From a virus: DNA of 21,692 nt. Shown here piece after piece: positions 1 to 6,156 of the stretch; the first letter of the stretch is position 1, and every line of letters begins with the position of its first letter. A program made the translations under genes and the position numbers. Location of the stretch: positions 1 to 21,692 of the IMG/VR virus record IMGVR_UViG_3300028161_000038; one strand, given 5' to 3'. Under the pieces are notes generated by a model that worked only from the letters and a program-made list of their open reading frames with translations, ran no database searches and was not told the origin of the DNA.

Positions 1-9
1 GCTGTCCGG

Positions 10-351
10 TTGACTAATTTAGACAAAAGACAGATTAAGTTTATAGAGTCTATGGCTTTGACTATGGGTCACATTACTAATTCTTGTCGGGCGTCAGGTA
101 TTACTAGGCAGACATATTATAATTGGATAGATAAGAATCCTGATTTCGCTGTTGCTTTAGAAAATACAGAGTGGGAGTTTCAAGATGATACAGAGAATGT
201 ATTACGACAAAAGATTGCAGATGGTGAGTTGGGTGCTATTACTTTTTCACTTACTAAAACTCACCCTAAGTATAGGTCAGAAAGTCAACCTAAAGTTCAG
301 GTGAACATATTAAATAAACTGAATGAACAGAAGGAAATATACCAAGATTAA
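10..351 (+). CDS. terS: Terminase small subunit (probable)
   Basis: Probable small terminase, which recognises phage DNA and hands it to the large subunit for packaging. The 113-residue reading has an N-terminal helix-turn-helix (about residues 18-45, including CRASGITRQTYYNWIDKNPD) of the kind seen in phBC6A51-type phage proteins, followed by an acidic helical middle and a PKYRSES segment typical of small terminases. The start shown is TTG at 10. The frame is open to the left edge with no stop, so the gene may begin outside the window. It lies first in a packaging order, upstream of a split large terminase. The assignment rests on the helix-turn-helix and position; a transcription regulator is the main alternative. 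Confidence 0.7.
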   Translation: MTNLDKRQIKFIESMALTMGHITNSCRASGITRQTYYNWIDKNPDFAVALENTEWEFQDDTENVLRQKIADGELGAITFSLTKTHPKYRSESQPKVQVNILNKLNEQKEIYQD

Positions 352-355
352 CAAG

Positions 356-364
356 TTATCCACA
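356..364 (+). promoter_or_regulatory. DnaA-box-like site
   Basis: TTATCCACA is an exact match to the bacterial DnaA-box consensus (TTATNCACA). It sits five bases after the terS stop and ten bases before a promoter-like sequence. A single match in a window of this size and composition can occur by chance, and no companion boxes or AT-rich unwinding repeats were seen. Function is therefore uncertain. Confidence 0.35.
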
Positions 365-373
365 GGGTGGTGG

Positions 374-402
374 TTGACAGTATGGTATACTAGTTTTATG
401 GT
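374..402 (+). promoter_or_regulatory. Sigma70-like promoter
   Basis: A perfect -35 box TTGACA (374-379) is followed after 17 bases by TATGGT (397-402), a 4-of-6 match to the -10 consensus. Within the same span, TGGTATACT (383-391) is an extended -10 (TG-N-TATACT), so two overlapping start sites are possible. Transcription from here would run into the gene-free block at 420-830 and then the terminase genes. Host RNA polymerase is the likely reader. Confidence 0.55.
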
Positions 403-419
403 AACCTTACAGACTGTAA

Positions 420-830
420 AATTTATCATCACATAGCAGCCCTTTTACGAGGGCTCTTTGTGTCCGCTACATTAACAACAGGTAAACCTCCGCAGTGATT
501 AGTAACTCCTGCGTAAAAAAAGCTTATTCTTAAGAGAACTCGGGACCCGCCCGTACCTGACAAGAGTTCATAAATACTGAAGCACACCACATACGAATAA
601 GTAATAACCAACGAGTGCTAAAAACCCTTTAATCTTCTGTTGGGGAAAAGGGAATAGGTTATAGCGTCTAAATCGGTGACCGTTGAACATTCTAAGATTC
701 TGAGATTCTGTACAAGACAGGGAGAACAGTCCGTCAGGAACGCTAGAGACTGAAAACAGAGGTAATGTTTACCCCGTATCCTAAGATGCTACTCCTGCCC
801 CCAACAGGAGAAACTCTGTTACTCTTTTTT
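420..830 (+). ncRNA. Candidate structured RNA between terminase genes
   Basis: No convincing gene is present here; the longest ORFs run antisense and do not resemble phage proteins. The stretch is dense in complementary arms: 438-443 with 450-455, 491-495 with 509-513, 536-541 with 564-569 (enclosing 541-544 with 550-553), 625-630 with 647-652 inside 604-609 with 657-662, 727-731 with 748-752, and 755-760 with 815-820 enclosing hairpins 761-773 and 792-810. Pairing of 581-585 with 615-619 would cross the 604-662 stem, a possible pseudoknot. It begins just after a sigma70-like promoter and ends near a T-run at 825-830. I recognised no known RNA family. Alternatives are a packaging (pac/cos) region or a decayed gene. 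Confidence 0.4.
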
Positions 831-838
831 CTAGGGTG

Positions 839-847
839 TGCTAAAAT
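839..847 (+). promoter_or_regulatory. Extended -10 promoter before terL (candidate)
   Basis: TG-C-TAAAAT matches an extended -10 element (TGNTATAAT, 5 of 6 in the hexamer). It lies seven bases before the ATG of the terminase ATPase gene, which has no Shine-Dalgarno sequence. No good -35 box is visible. If used, transcription would begin at or within a few bases of the start codon. Confidence 0.35.
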
Positions 848-854
848 ATAACAA

Positions 855-1670
855 ATGGTTAAGGAGAAAAACAACGGAACTAAAAGGTTTGTAGAAGATA
901 ACATTAGAATTGTCAACAAAGAAGGGGAGGAGGTTGACTTTATCTTAAACAACATACAAAGACAATATCTAACTATAGATACTAGTAATAGGGATATTGT
1001 GTTAAAAGCTAGACAGCAAGGATTCTCATCACTTATACTAGCTAGGTTTACAAAAGATTTTATCCTAAAAGATAACTCTCTTTCTGTTGTAGTAGCAGAC
1101 GGGAAGGATAACGCAACAGACTTGCTAAGTAGGGTTAAACAGTTCTTAAGTTCATACGAGAGGAAAAACAAGTTCAAAATACCCCTAAAATATAACTCTA
1201 AATATGAGCTACAGAATCAAGCTAATAATGCTAGGTACATAATCGGTACAGCTCAAGACCAGCAGTTTGGTAGAAGTAAGACAATAACTAATTTACACCT
1301 ATCAGAAGCAGCTTTTTATCCTGACTTTGAGAAACTTATGGCAGGAGCATTGCAGGCAGTAGTGCCTAGTGGAAATGTGGTTATAGAAACTACGGCTAAC
1401 GGGTTCAACGCCTTCAAAGACTTCTGGACACGCTCAGAGAAGGGAGAGACAGGTTTTACACCATTATTCTATCCAGCTTCTAAGTTCTATGATAGTGAAT
1501 ACCTAGCTCAGAAAGAGAAAGAGTTAGGCAGGTATTACAGACAAGAGTACCCAGAAACAGCACTAGAAGCATTTATTACTAGTGGTGATTGCTTCTTCAA
1601 CTTACTCGCGCTCGAAAAGTATCTAGCAGAGGTAAAAAAGCCAATAAGTAAAAACATAATCTATGTATAA
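855..1670 (+). CDS. terL: Terminase large subunit, ATPase part
   Basis: This is the N-terminal ATPase half of a large terminase, the motor that drives DNA into the prohead. In 271 residues it shows the Walker-A-like KARQQGFS (residues 51-58), a Walker B with catalytic glutamate in NLHLSEAAFY (E151), and the coupling motif ETTANG (178-183). RYYRQEYPETALEAF (about 226-240), a hallmark of the ATPase-nuclease linker, lies near the end. The protein stops at 1670, shortly after the linker, with no nuclease domain. The nuclease half is encoded separately at 2145-2816, in the same reading frame but after a 161-residue gene. No ribosome binding site precedes the ATG. The family normally has both domains in one chain of about 430-550 residues. 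Confidence 0.9.
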   Translation: MVKEKNNGTKRFVEDNIRIVNKEGEEVDFILNNIQRQYLTIDTSNRDIVLKARQQGFSSLILARFTKDFILKDNSLSVVVADGKDNATDLLSRVKQFLSSYERKNKFKIPLKYNSKYELQNQANNARYIIGTAQDQQFGRSKTITNLHLSEAAFYPDFEKLMAGALQAVVPSGNVVIETTANGFNAFKDFWTRSEKGETGFTPLFYPASKFYDSEYLAQKEKELGRYYRQEYPETALEAFITSGDCFFNLLALEKYLAEVKKPISKNIIYV

Positions 1671-2148
1671 AAAAAAGATAGAGTGGTCAGAAGTAGAAGA
1701 ACATTTCAGAGACGCTGTCGACTATATTAGCAACCACGAGTATGTGTCTGATGAGGGGTTAGAAAATGAAATAAGAAAGACTGTCAAGCACGGTCAAGTT
1801 GTAATGTATCCAGCTGGTGCAACTATGGTTATGAAGAAAAGAAGTAAGCCAGTAGACTATGGTGATATTAAAAAGATTTACGAGAATACTTATGAAATAA
1901 TAGATACAGATAGCTATAGCCACGACTCTGTTGACCCTCTAAAATATACGTGTAGAGATTGTTCAAACAGAATATGGGGAGAAGATATTTATTTATGCAA
2001 GACTGTTCATACAAATATTGATGGGAGACCTTTTGTTAGAAGTGAGTATTATTGTAAAGAACATTGTGACGTTGAAGATGAACCAGGTGTAAAGGACAGC
2101 ATTAAAGAGGTCAAAGATAATGCTGAAAAAATGTTAAGTATCCTATGA
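1663..2148 (+). CDS. Cysteine-rich protein inserted between terL halves
   Basis: I do not recognise this 161-residue protein. Its C-terminal part has a probable metal-binding cluster: C97-x2-C100-x11-C112-x18-C131-x3-C135, with H134 nearby. The N-terminal two thirds are charged and probably helical. It overlaps the end of the terL ATPase ORF by 8 bases and the start of the nuclease ORF by 4 (ATGA), so translation of the three is probably coupled. No HNH, GIY-YIG or LAGLIDADG motif is visible, which argues against a simple homing endonuclease. It could be an inserted accessory gene or a DNA-binding partner that bridges the two terminase parts; the latter is inference. Confidence 0.75.
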   Translation: MYKKKIEWSEVEEHFRDAVDYISNHEYVSDEGLENEIRKTVKHGQVVMYPAGATMVMKKRSKPVDYGDIKKIYENTYEIIDTDSYSHDSVDPLKYTCRDCSNRIWGEDIYLCKTVHTNIDGRPFVRSEYYCKEHCDVEDEPGVKDSIKEVKDNAEKMLSIL

Positions 2149-2816
2149 ACTACTACCAATACAGACCTATAGAACAGGGTGAAGTTCTTATTGTTGGTGG
2201 TGACTGTTCAGCAGGTGGGGGAGATTATTCTGTAGCTCAATTCTATTCTAGGACTAAGACTGACTTTCCTATGGTGTATCGTACTAAACAGCTAGCGTCA
2301 GTAATGACTCAAGAACTATACCCAGTACTAAACAAGCTATACGAGAGAACTGGTGTACGACCAATAATTGGCTATGAGCGTAACAATGGGGGAGTGTTTG
2401 AAATGGATAGAATGGCTACACTCAACAGAGAGAATAAGTTTGAGATATTTAAGATGCCGAGTTATGGTTCAGTCGATAGTGCAGAAAAGAATGCAGTCAA
2501 ACTTGGTTGGGATACCAACTCTGCTACTCGCCCTGAGATGCTAGCAAATCTAAAAGAGTGGGTGGATAATCATTTAGGCAACATTTATGATAAGGTTACA
2601 GTAGATGAGTTATTCAGCTTCATAGTCGTACAAACTACTGCTTCGTGGAAAGCTCAAGCTGAAAGTAATGCTCACGATGACCACGTTATGTCTATGGCTA
2701 TAGCTCTAAAAATGGCTGAGATAGTACCAGATAACTACGGAGCGAAGGAGAGACCACCAGTATTTGTGGGTTATCAAGACGGATTCGGTGGAGTAAAAGT
2801 TCCAATATACAAATAA
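2145..2816 (+). CDS. terL: Terminase large subunit, nuclease part
   Basis: This is the C-terminal RNase H-like nuclease of a large terminase, which cuts concatemeric DNA at the start and end of packaging. Acidic metal ligands are visible in the expected order: D20 in GGDCSAGGGDYS, E78 in IIGYERNNGG, and D178/D179 in AHDDHVMSMAIAL. The 223 residues make a complete nuclease domain but contain no ATPase motifs; those are in the ORF at 855-1670. The start is the ATG overlapping the upstream stop (ATGA). The first residues, NYYQYRPIEQGE, look like the ordinary linker just before the nuclease domain, so the break falls at a natural domain border. All active-site residues seem intact, so this is probably functional rather than decayed. 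Confidence 0.9.
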   Translation: MNYYQYRPIEQGEVLIVGGDCSAGGGDYSVAQFYSRTKTDFPMVYRTKQLASVMTQELYPVLNKLYERTGVRPIIGYERNNGGVFEMDRMATLNRENKFEIFKMPSYGSVDSAEKNAVKLGWDTNSATRPEMLANLKEWVDNHLGNIYDKVTVDELFSFIVVQTTASWKAQAESNAHDDHVMSMAIALKMAEIVPDNYGAKERPPVFVGYQDGFGGVKVPIYK

Positions 2817-2818
2817 AT

Positions 2819-3595
2819 ATGACAATAAATAAAGTTCTAATAACAGGAGCAGGGGGGACAGTAGGTAGGGCTTTTGTTCGCTTGTTAACTAGTAAAAAAA
2901 TAGATGTAGTGGCTGTGGATAACAACGAGTGGGCACTAGCTGAAGTTAAGAATGATTATCCTGATATAACGATAGATTTAAGTTCATTCGCTGATGTAGA
3001 TTTAGACTACTATACACCAGATGCAATTATACATTGTGCTGCCTATAAGCACGTGAACTTTGGGGAAAAGGAGATAGATGAGTTTGTGAGAAATAACGTT
3101 GTCTATACCTCTAAGCTCTTTAGGACTACTCATAGATACGGCATACCTACATTGTTCATCTCAACAGATAAAGCAGTAGAGCCTCTAAGCGTGTATGGGT
3201 ATACTAAGGCAATAGGTGAGGCACTAGCTAAAAAGTATAATCACTCTGTTGCTAGAATGGGTAATATCCTGTCTAGTTCTGGTTCAGTAATACCTACTTG
3301 GGAGAAACAGATAAAAGATAACTTGCCTATAACAATCACAGACCAGAGAATGACTAGGTTCGTGATAGAAGATTATGATGCAGCTAGTCAAATATGGCAC
3401 AAGTTTATCCAACACGATAAGTTCATAGTGCCTGAAATGAAAGAGGTACGGCTGATGGACTTACTAGCAGAGGTGCTGAAACGACACGGGTATAACAAGC
3501 CAGAGGATTATAAAGCTGGAGTGGTAGAAATAGGAATAAGACCAGGAGAAAAGCTAAAAGAAAAAGTAAAATGGGATTGGGAGAATAACTTATGA
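2819..3595 (+). CDS. CapD/PseB-like nucleotide-sugar dehydratase/epimerase
   Basis: An NAD(P)-dependent short-chain dehydrogenase of the polysaccharide-synthesis (CapD/FlaA1/PseB) group. These act on UDP-N-acetylglucosamine-type sugars, giving 4-keto-6-deoxy products. Seen in 258 residues: Rossmann motif GAGGTVG (10-16), HCAAYKHV (72-79), STDKAVEP (115-122) with Y126-x3-K130 as the catalytic pair, RMGNILSSSGSVIPTWEKQI in the substrate region, MTRFVI, and GIRPGEKLKE near the end. It is shorter than most relatives (about 330 residues) but keeps the key motifs. It begins two bases after the terminase stop without a Shine-Dalgarno sequence, and its end overlaps the next gene by 4 bases. The exact sugar cannot be told from sequence. 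Confidence 0.85.
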   Translation: MTINKVLITGAGGTVGRAFVRLLTSKKIDVVAVDNNEWALAEVKNDYPDITIDLSSFADVDLDYYTPDAIIHCAAYKHVNFGEKEIDEFVRNNVVYTSKLFRTTHRYGIPTLFISTDKAVEPLSVYGYTKAIGEALAKKYNHSVARMGNILSSSGSVIPTWEKQIKDNLPITITDQRMTRFVIEDYDAASQIWHKFIQHDKFIVPEMKEVRLMDLLAEVLKRHGYNKPEDYKAGVVEIGIRPGEKLKEKVKWDWENNL

Positions 3596-4134
3596 ACGAC
3601 TGGAGTAAATCAACATTTAATCACGGCAGCACTAGACCAGAATGGTTTGAACTGATAGCTAGACTAACAGAGGGCAAGAAGTCAGTACTAGACTTGGGTT
3701 GTGGCATTGGCAGGTTTACTAACGCTTTTAAGAAAATGTCCTATCTAGGAGTAGATATTTCACGCAAGAATATCAAGATAGCTGAGGGATTATATCCACC
3801 ATACCCAAAAAGAAAGTTTGTTGTGGCAGATATAACTGACTGGGATACTGACAGAGTGTTCGACATAGTCTTTAGTTGGGTAAGTTTGCAGCATATAGAC
3901 CCTCTTTATTTCGAGGACTTGATGAAAAGTGTTGGGAAGTGGGGTAAGTCTGTTATGTTTATGGAGCATACAGCTGAGATGACGGCACCATCTGAGTATA
4001 TGTGGGCTCACGACTATAAGAAATATCTTGATATAACATTCAAAGAGCCGATTGTCGAGGGTTCAGAACTAATGCTAGGTAAGGTTAAAAAGGAGTATTT
4101 ACCAGAGTATGGGAAAAAAGATAAAAAGGTATAG
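3592..4134 (+). CDS. Class I SAM-dependent methyltransferase
   Basis: A small Rossmann-fold methyltransferase of 180 residues. Motif I is VLDLGCGIGRF (32-42), followed by LGVDIS (about 52-57, acidic ribose-binding residue), VVADITDW and FDIVFSWVSLQHID, the usual motif order of Methyltransf_11/25-type enzymes. The start has a good Shine-Dalgarno sequence (GGGAG, 3579-3583) and overlaps the upstream stop by 4 bases. No DNA-target-recognition domain is evident. Its position within a run of sugar-nucleotide genes suggests a sugar or glycan as substrate; this is inference. DNA or small-molecule methylation is not excluded. Confidence 0.8.
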   Translation: MNDWSKSTFNHGSTRPEWFELIARLTEGKKSVLDLGCGIGRFTNAFKKMSYLGVDISRKNIKIAEGLYPPYPKRKFVVADITDWDTDRVFDIVFSWVSLQHIDPLYFEDLMKSVGKWGKSVMFMEHTAEMTAPSEYMWAHDYKKYLDITFKEPIVEGSELMLGKVKKEYLPEYGKKDKKV

Positions 4135-4327
4135 TAATTATACAAAAGAAGACCAGAACAAAGATGAAGGAAAGATGGTTACTGCTATGAAACGTAAAGG
4201 CTTTATAACAGGCAATACAAGATTATATGTTCTAGCTAGTGAGTTTAAGGGGGCTGATGATGTAGAGAAAACTAGATTGTGGTTGCAACACCCAGAGTTC
4301 AAAAACTTTTTAGAAGGTAAAAAATAA
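4109..4327 (+). CDS. Small basic hypothetical protein
   Basis: A 72-residue lysine-rich protein that I do not recognise. It overlaps the methyltransferase gene by 26 bases in another frame. The N-terminus (GKKIKRYSNYTKED) is strongly basic; the C-terminal half looks helical (KGADDVEKTRLWLQHPEF). No signal peptide, membrane segment or metal-binding motif is visible. The overlap layout and unbroken frame fit the tight packing of the cluster and support a real gene. Confidence 0.55.
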   Translation: MGKKIKRYSNYTKEDQNKDEGKMVTAMKRKGFITGNTRLYVLASEFKGADDVEKTRLWLQHPEFKNFLEGKK

Positions 4328-4329
4328 AT

Positions 4330-4389
4330 ATGGATAGAATTATTATAGGCACTAAGCAATCAATAAAACTTAGTGCAGAAAGGGAGTAG
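4330..4389 (+). CDS. 19-codon micro-ORF before UDP-sugar dehydrogenase
   Basis: ATG at 4330 opens a 19-residue frame (MDRIIIGTKQSIKLSAERE) ending TAG at 4387-4389, three bases before the next ATG. Its last codons contain the AGGGAG ribosome binding site of the dehydrogenase gene, so translating it would cover and then release that site. It could be a leader peptide for coupling, or chance. There is no independent support. Confidence 0.2.
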   Translation: MDRIIIGTKQSIKLSAERE

Positions 4390-4392
4390 CTG

Positions 4393-5142
4393 ATGAAAGC
4401 AGCTATCATCGGGAATGGAACTGTTGGCAAGGCTCTTGGTAAAGCTATGGGGATAACTCCCTATGGTCCAGGAGATGAGCCAATCAGCGCTGATGTGGTA
4501 GTTATCTGTGTACCGACAGAAACCAAGGAAGGAGTACACGACCAGAGTCAAGTTGAACAGGCAATATCAAGAGTAGAAAATGCGAAGATTATTGTTTTAC
4601 GTTCTACTGTTTTACCAGGTACTTCTGACAGACTAGCCAAAGACCTAGATATTCCTCTTGTTTTCGTACCTGAATATGGGTTTGAGGCAACGATGGAAGA
4701 AGACTTAGCACACCCTAGGTCGTTAATACTGGGCGTTGGTGAAGGTGTAACGCTTGAATTGGTAGATTTGGTTATTACTACCATGCCTCGCTCTAACTCT
4801 GTTAAGAGTATGTCCCGAGCTTCTGCCGAGTTCGCTAAGTACTTCGCTAATATCTGGGGCTGTTCTCAAGTGACACTTGCTAATTCGCTGTATGACTGGG
4901 TGATAGCTCAAGGGTACGATGACTTAGTATACAGGGATGCTGTTTTAGGAGCACTTCTTCACGGGAATGTACCTGAATGGGGTTGGGAGATAACTCACCA
5001 AGGCACGCGCGGTTACGGGGGAAAGTGTCTTCCTAAGGACATACAGGCAGCTATAAGTCAGTATTCACATGAATTGTGGAGACAGTTCGAAATTCAGAAT
5101 AGGGAGTTGAGAAAAGAGGTAATTGACAATGACCTTACATAA
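4393..5142 (+). CDS. UDP-glucose/GDP-mannose dehydrogenase-like enzyme, short form
   Basis: An NAD-dependent four-electron dehydrogenase oxidising C6 of a nucleotide sugar to a uronic acid. Seen in 249 residues: GNGTVG (7-12) for NAD binding, VVVICVPTE (36-43), RSTVLPGT (70-77), FVPEYGFEATMEEDLAHPRS (91-110), the central-domain helix with FAKYFANIWG (147-156), and the catalytic GYGGKCLPKDI with C212, K215 and D216. All catalytic residues are present. The C-terminal UDP-binding domain of the normal enzyme (about 400-450 residues) is absent, so substrate binding or dimerisation must differ. A good Shine-Dalgarno sequence (GGGAG, 4382-4386) fixes the start. It is the last gene before a strong terminator. 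Confidence 0.85.
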   Translation: MKAAIIGNGTVGKALGKAMGITPYGPGDEPISADVVVICVPTETKEGVHDQSQVEQAISRVENAKIIVLRSTVLPGTSDRLAKDLDIPLVFVPEYGFEATMEEDLAHPRSLILGVGEGVTLELVDLVITTMPRSNSVKSMSRASAEFAKYFANIWGCSQVTLANSLYDWVIAQGYDDLVYRDAVLGALLHGNVPEWGWEITHQGTRGYGGKCLPKDIQAAISQYSHELWRQFEIQNRELRKEVIDNDLT

Positions 5143-5146
5143 CCTT

Positions 5147-5176
5147 AAGAGGGATACTACGGTTTCCCTCTTTTTT
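5147..5176 (+). terminator. Rho-independent terminator
   Basis: AAGAGGGA (5147-5154) pairs perfectly with TCCCTCTT (5165-5172) around a 10-base loop and runs into TTTT (5173-5176). It begins four bases after the dehydrogenase stop and ends five bases before the aminotransferase ATG. It should reduce transcription from the terminase and sugar genes into the aminotransferase. Confidence 0.85.
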
Positions 5177-5181
5177 ACAAA

Positions 5182-6156
5182 ATGAAAATACAATTTAGCA
5201 AACCAACAATAGGACAGGAAGAAATAGACGCTGTAGCTAGAATAATTTCATCAGGGTGGCTTGCGGCAGGGGCAGAGACAGAAGCGTTCGAGAAAGAGTT
5301 CGCAGAGTATGTGGGGGTTAAATACGCAATCTTTACAAATAGCTGTACGAGTGCGCTAAAGATGGCTTATAAATACGTATTGGAGGATATGGAAGGTGTG
5401 AGCAGGGTGTTGGTTCCAAAGAATACATTTTGTGCCACTTATTCTGCTGCTGAAGAAATTGGATTATCAACAGTCTACTTAGAGGACTTCAAGAACAGGC
5501 AAGCCTTCCTGAAGTATGTACATAGATTCCCAGATATAGAACGTGTCAACGTACACTATGGTTCAGTTCAAGATACAACCCCCTGTCTAATAGAGGACTC
5601 CGCTCACCGTATTGAACCGAACGACCCTCTGGTAGGATTGATACGCTGCTATTCATTTTACGCAACTAAGAATATGACTACTGGTTCGGGTGGTATGTTT
5701 GTAACTAACGATAAAAAGATTTATGAGAAAGCTAGGTTATACTGGAAAGATGGGATTGACAAATCTACAAAAGATAGAGCGAAAGGGGACTTGGATTATA
5801 CTGTTCGTGTTATGTCTGGAGGCTATGATGGTAACGATATTGCTGCTGCTATCGGGCGTGTGCAGCTCAGAAAACTCCCAGAGTTCAACAGGAAGCGTAA
5901 TGCCATTGTGCGAAAGTATAATCAAGCCTTCGGAACGAAGTGGACAGGAAACCACCTTTACCCCTACTTTCTAAGTTCAGAGGCTGAGCTAAGAAAATTC
6001 ATAAAGCACATGCAAAGCAATGGAGTTAGCGTAGGTTGGCACTATCCTGGCACAGGCTGGTTGGGTGTGAGTTTGCCTTTATACCCAGACCTGACAGAGG
6101 AAGAAGTAAAATACATAATTGATAGGACCAACGCTTACAAAAATACTACAGGTTGA
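5182..6156 (+). CDS. DegT/DnrJ/EryC1-family sugar aminotransferase
   Basis: A PLP-dependent aminotransferase that converts keto groups on nucleotide sugars to amines. Its 324 residues include SGWLAAGAETEAFEKEFAEY (24-43), TNSCTSALKMAY (52-63), the PLP-ring aspartate in LIEDSAHR (D139), and the Schiff-base lysine in SFYATKNMTTGSGGM (K163), followed by GYDGNDIAAAIGRVQL. It is slightly shorter than most family members (about 370). It would be the partner of the CapD-like enzyme, aminating the 4-keto product, or of a 3-keto uronic acid from the dehydrogenase. The start lies only five bases after the terminator T-run and has no Shine-Dalgarno sequence, so read-through or an unseen promoter is needed. 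Confidence 0.87.
   Translation: MKIQFSKPTIGQEEIDAVARIISSGWLAAGAETEAFEKEFAEYVGVKYAIFTNSCTSALKMAYKYVLEDMEGVSRVLVPKNTFCATYSAAEEIGLSTVYLEDFKNRQAFLKYVHRFPDIERVNVHYGSVQDTTPCLIEDSAHRIEPNDPLVGLIRCYSFYATKNMTTGSGGMFVTNDKKIYEKARLYWKDGIDKSTKDRAKGDLDYTVRVMSGGYDGNDIAAAIGRVQLRKLPEFNRKRNAIVRKYNQAFGTKWTGNHLYPYFLSSEAELRKFIKHMQSNGVSVGWHYPGTGWLGVSLPLYPDLTEEEVKYIIDRTNAYKNTTG

Noticed and set aside
420-830. Group I or II intron, or tmRNA/RNase P-like RNA
   Set aside because: I looked for ordered P-Q-R-S elements of group I, a domain V of group II, and the GAGGAAAGUCC block of RNase P and saw none in proper order. A GTCC near GAGACT occurs but in the wrong order.
743-1177. 144-codon ORF on the - strand across the start of terL
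   Set aside because: It runs antisense to the ATPase motifs, its translation has no recognisable domain, and all other genes lie on the + strand. It is a shadow frame.
1671-2144. Read-through or in-frame fusion joining the terminase halves
   Set aside because: The halves share a frame but the frame is closed by TAA at 1668-1670 and further stops soon after; the only open frame is that of the inserted gene.
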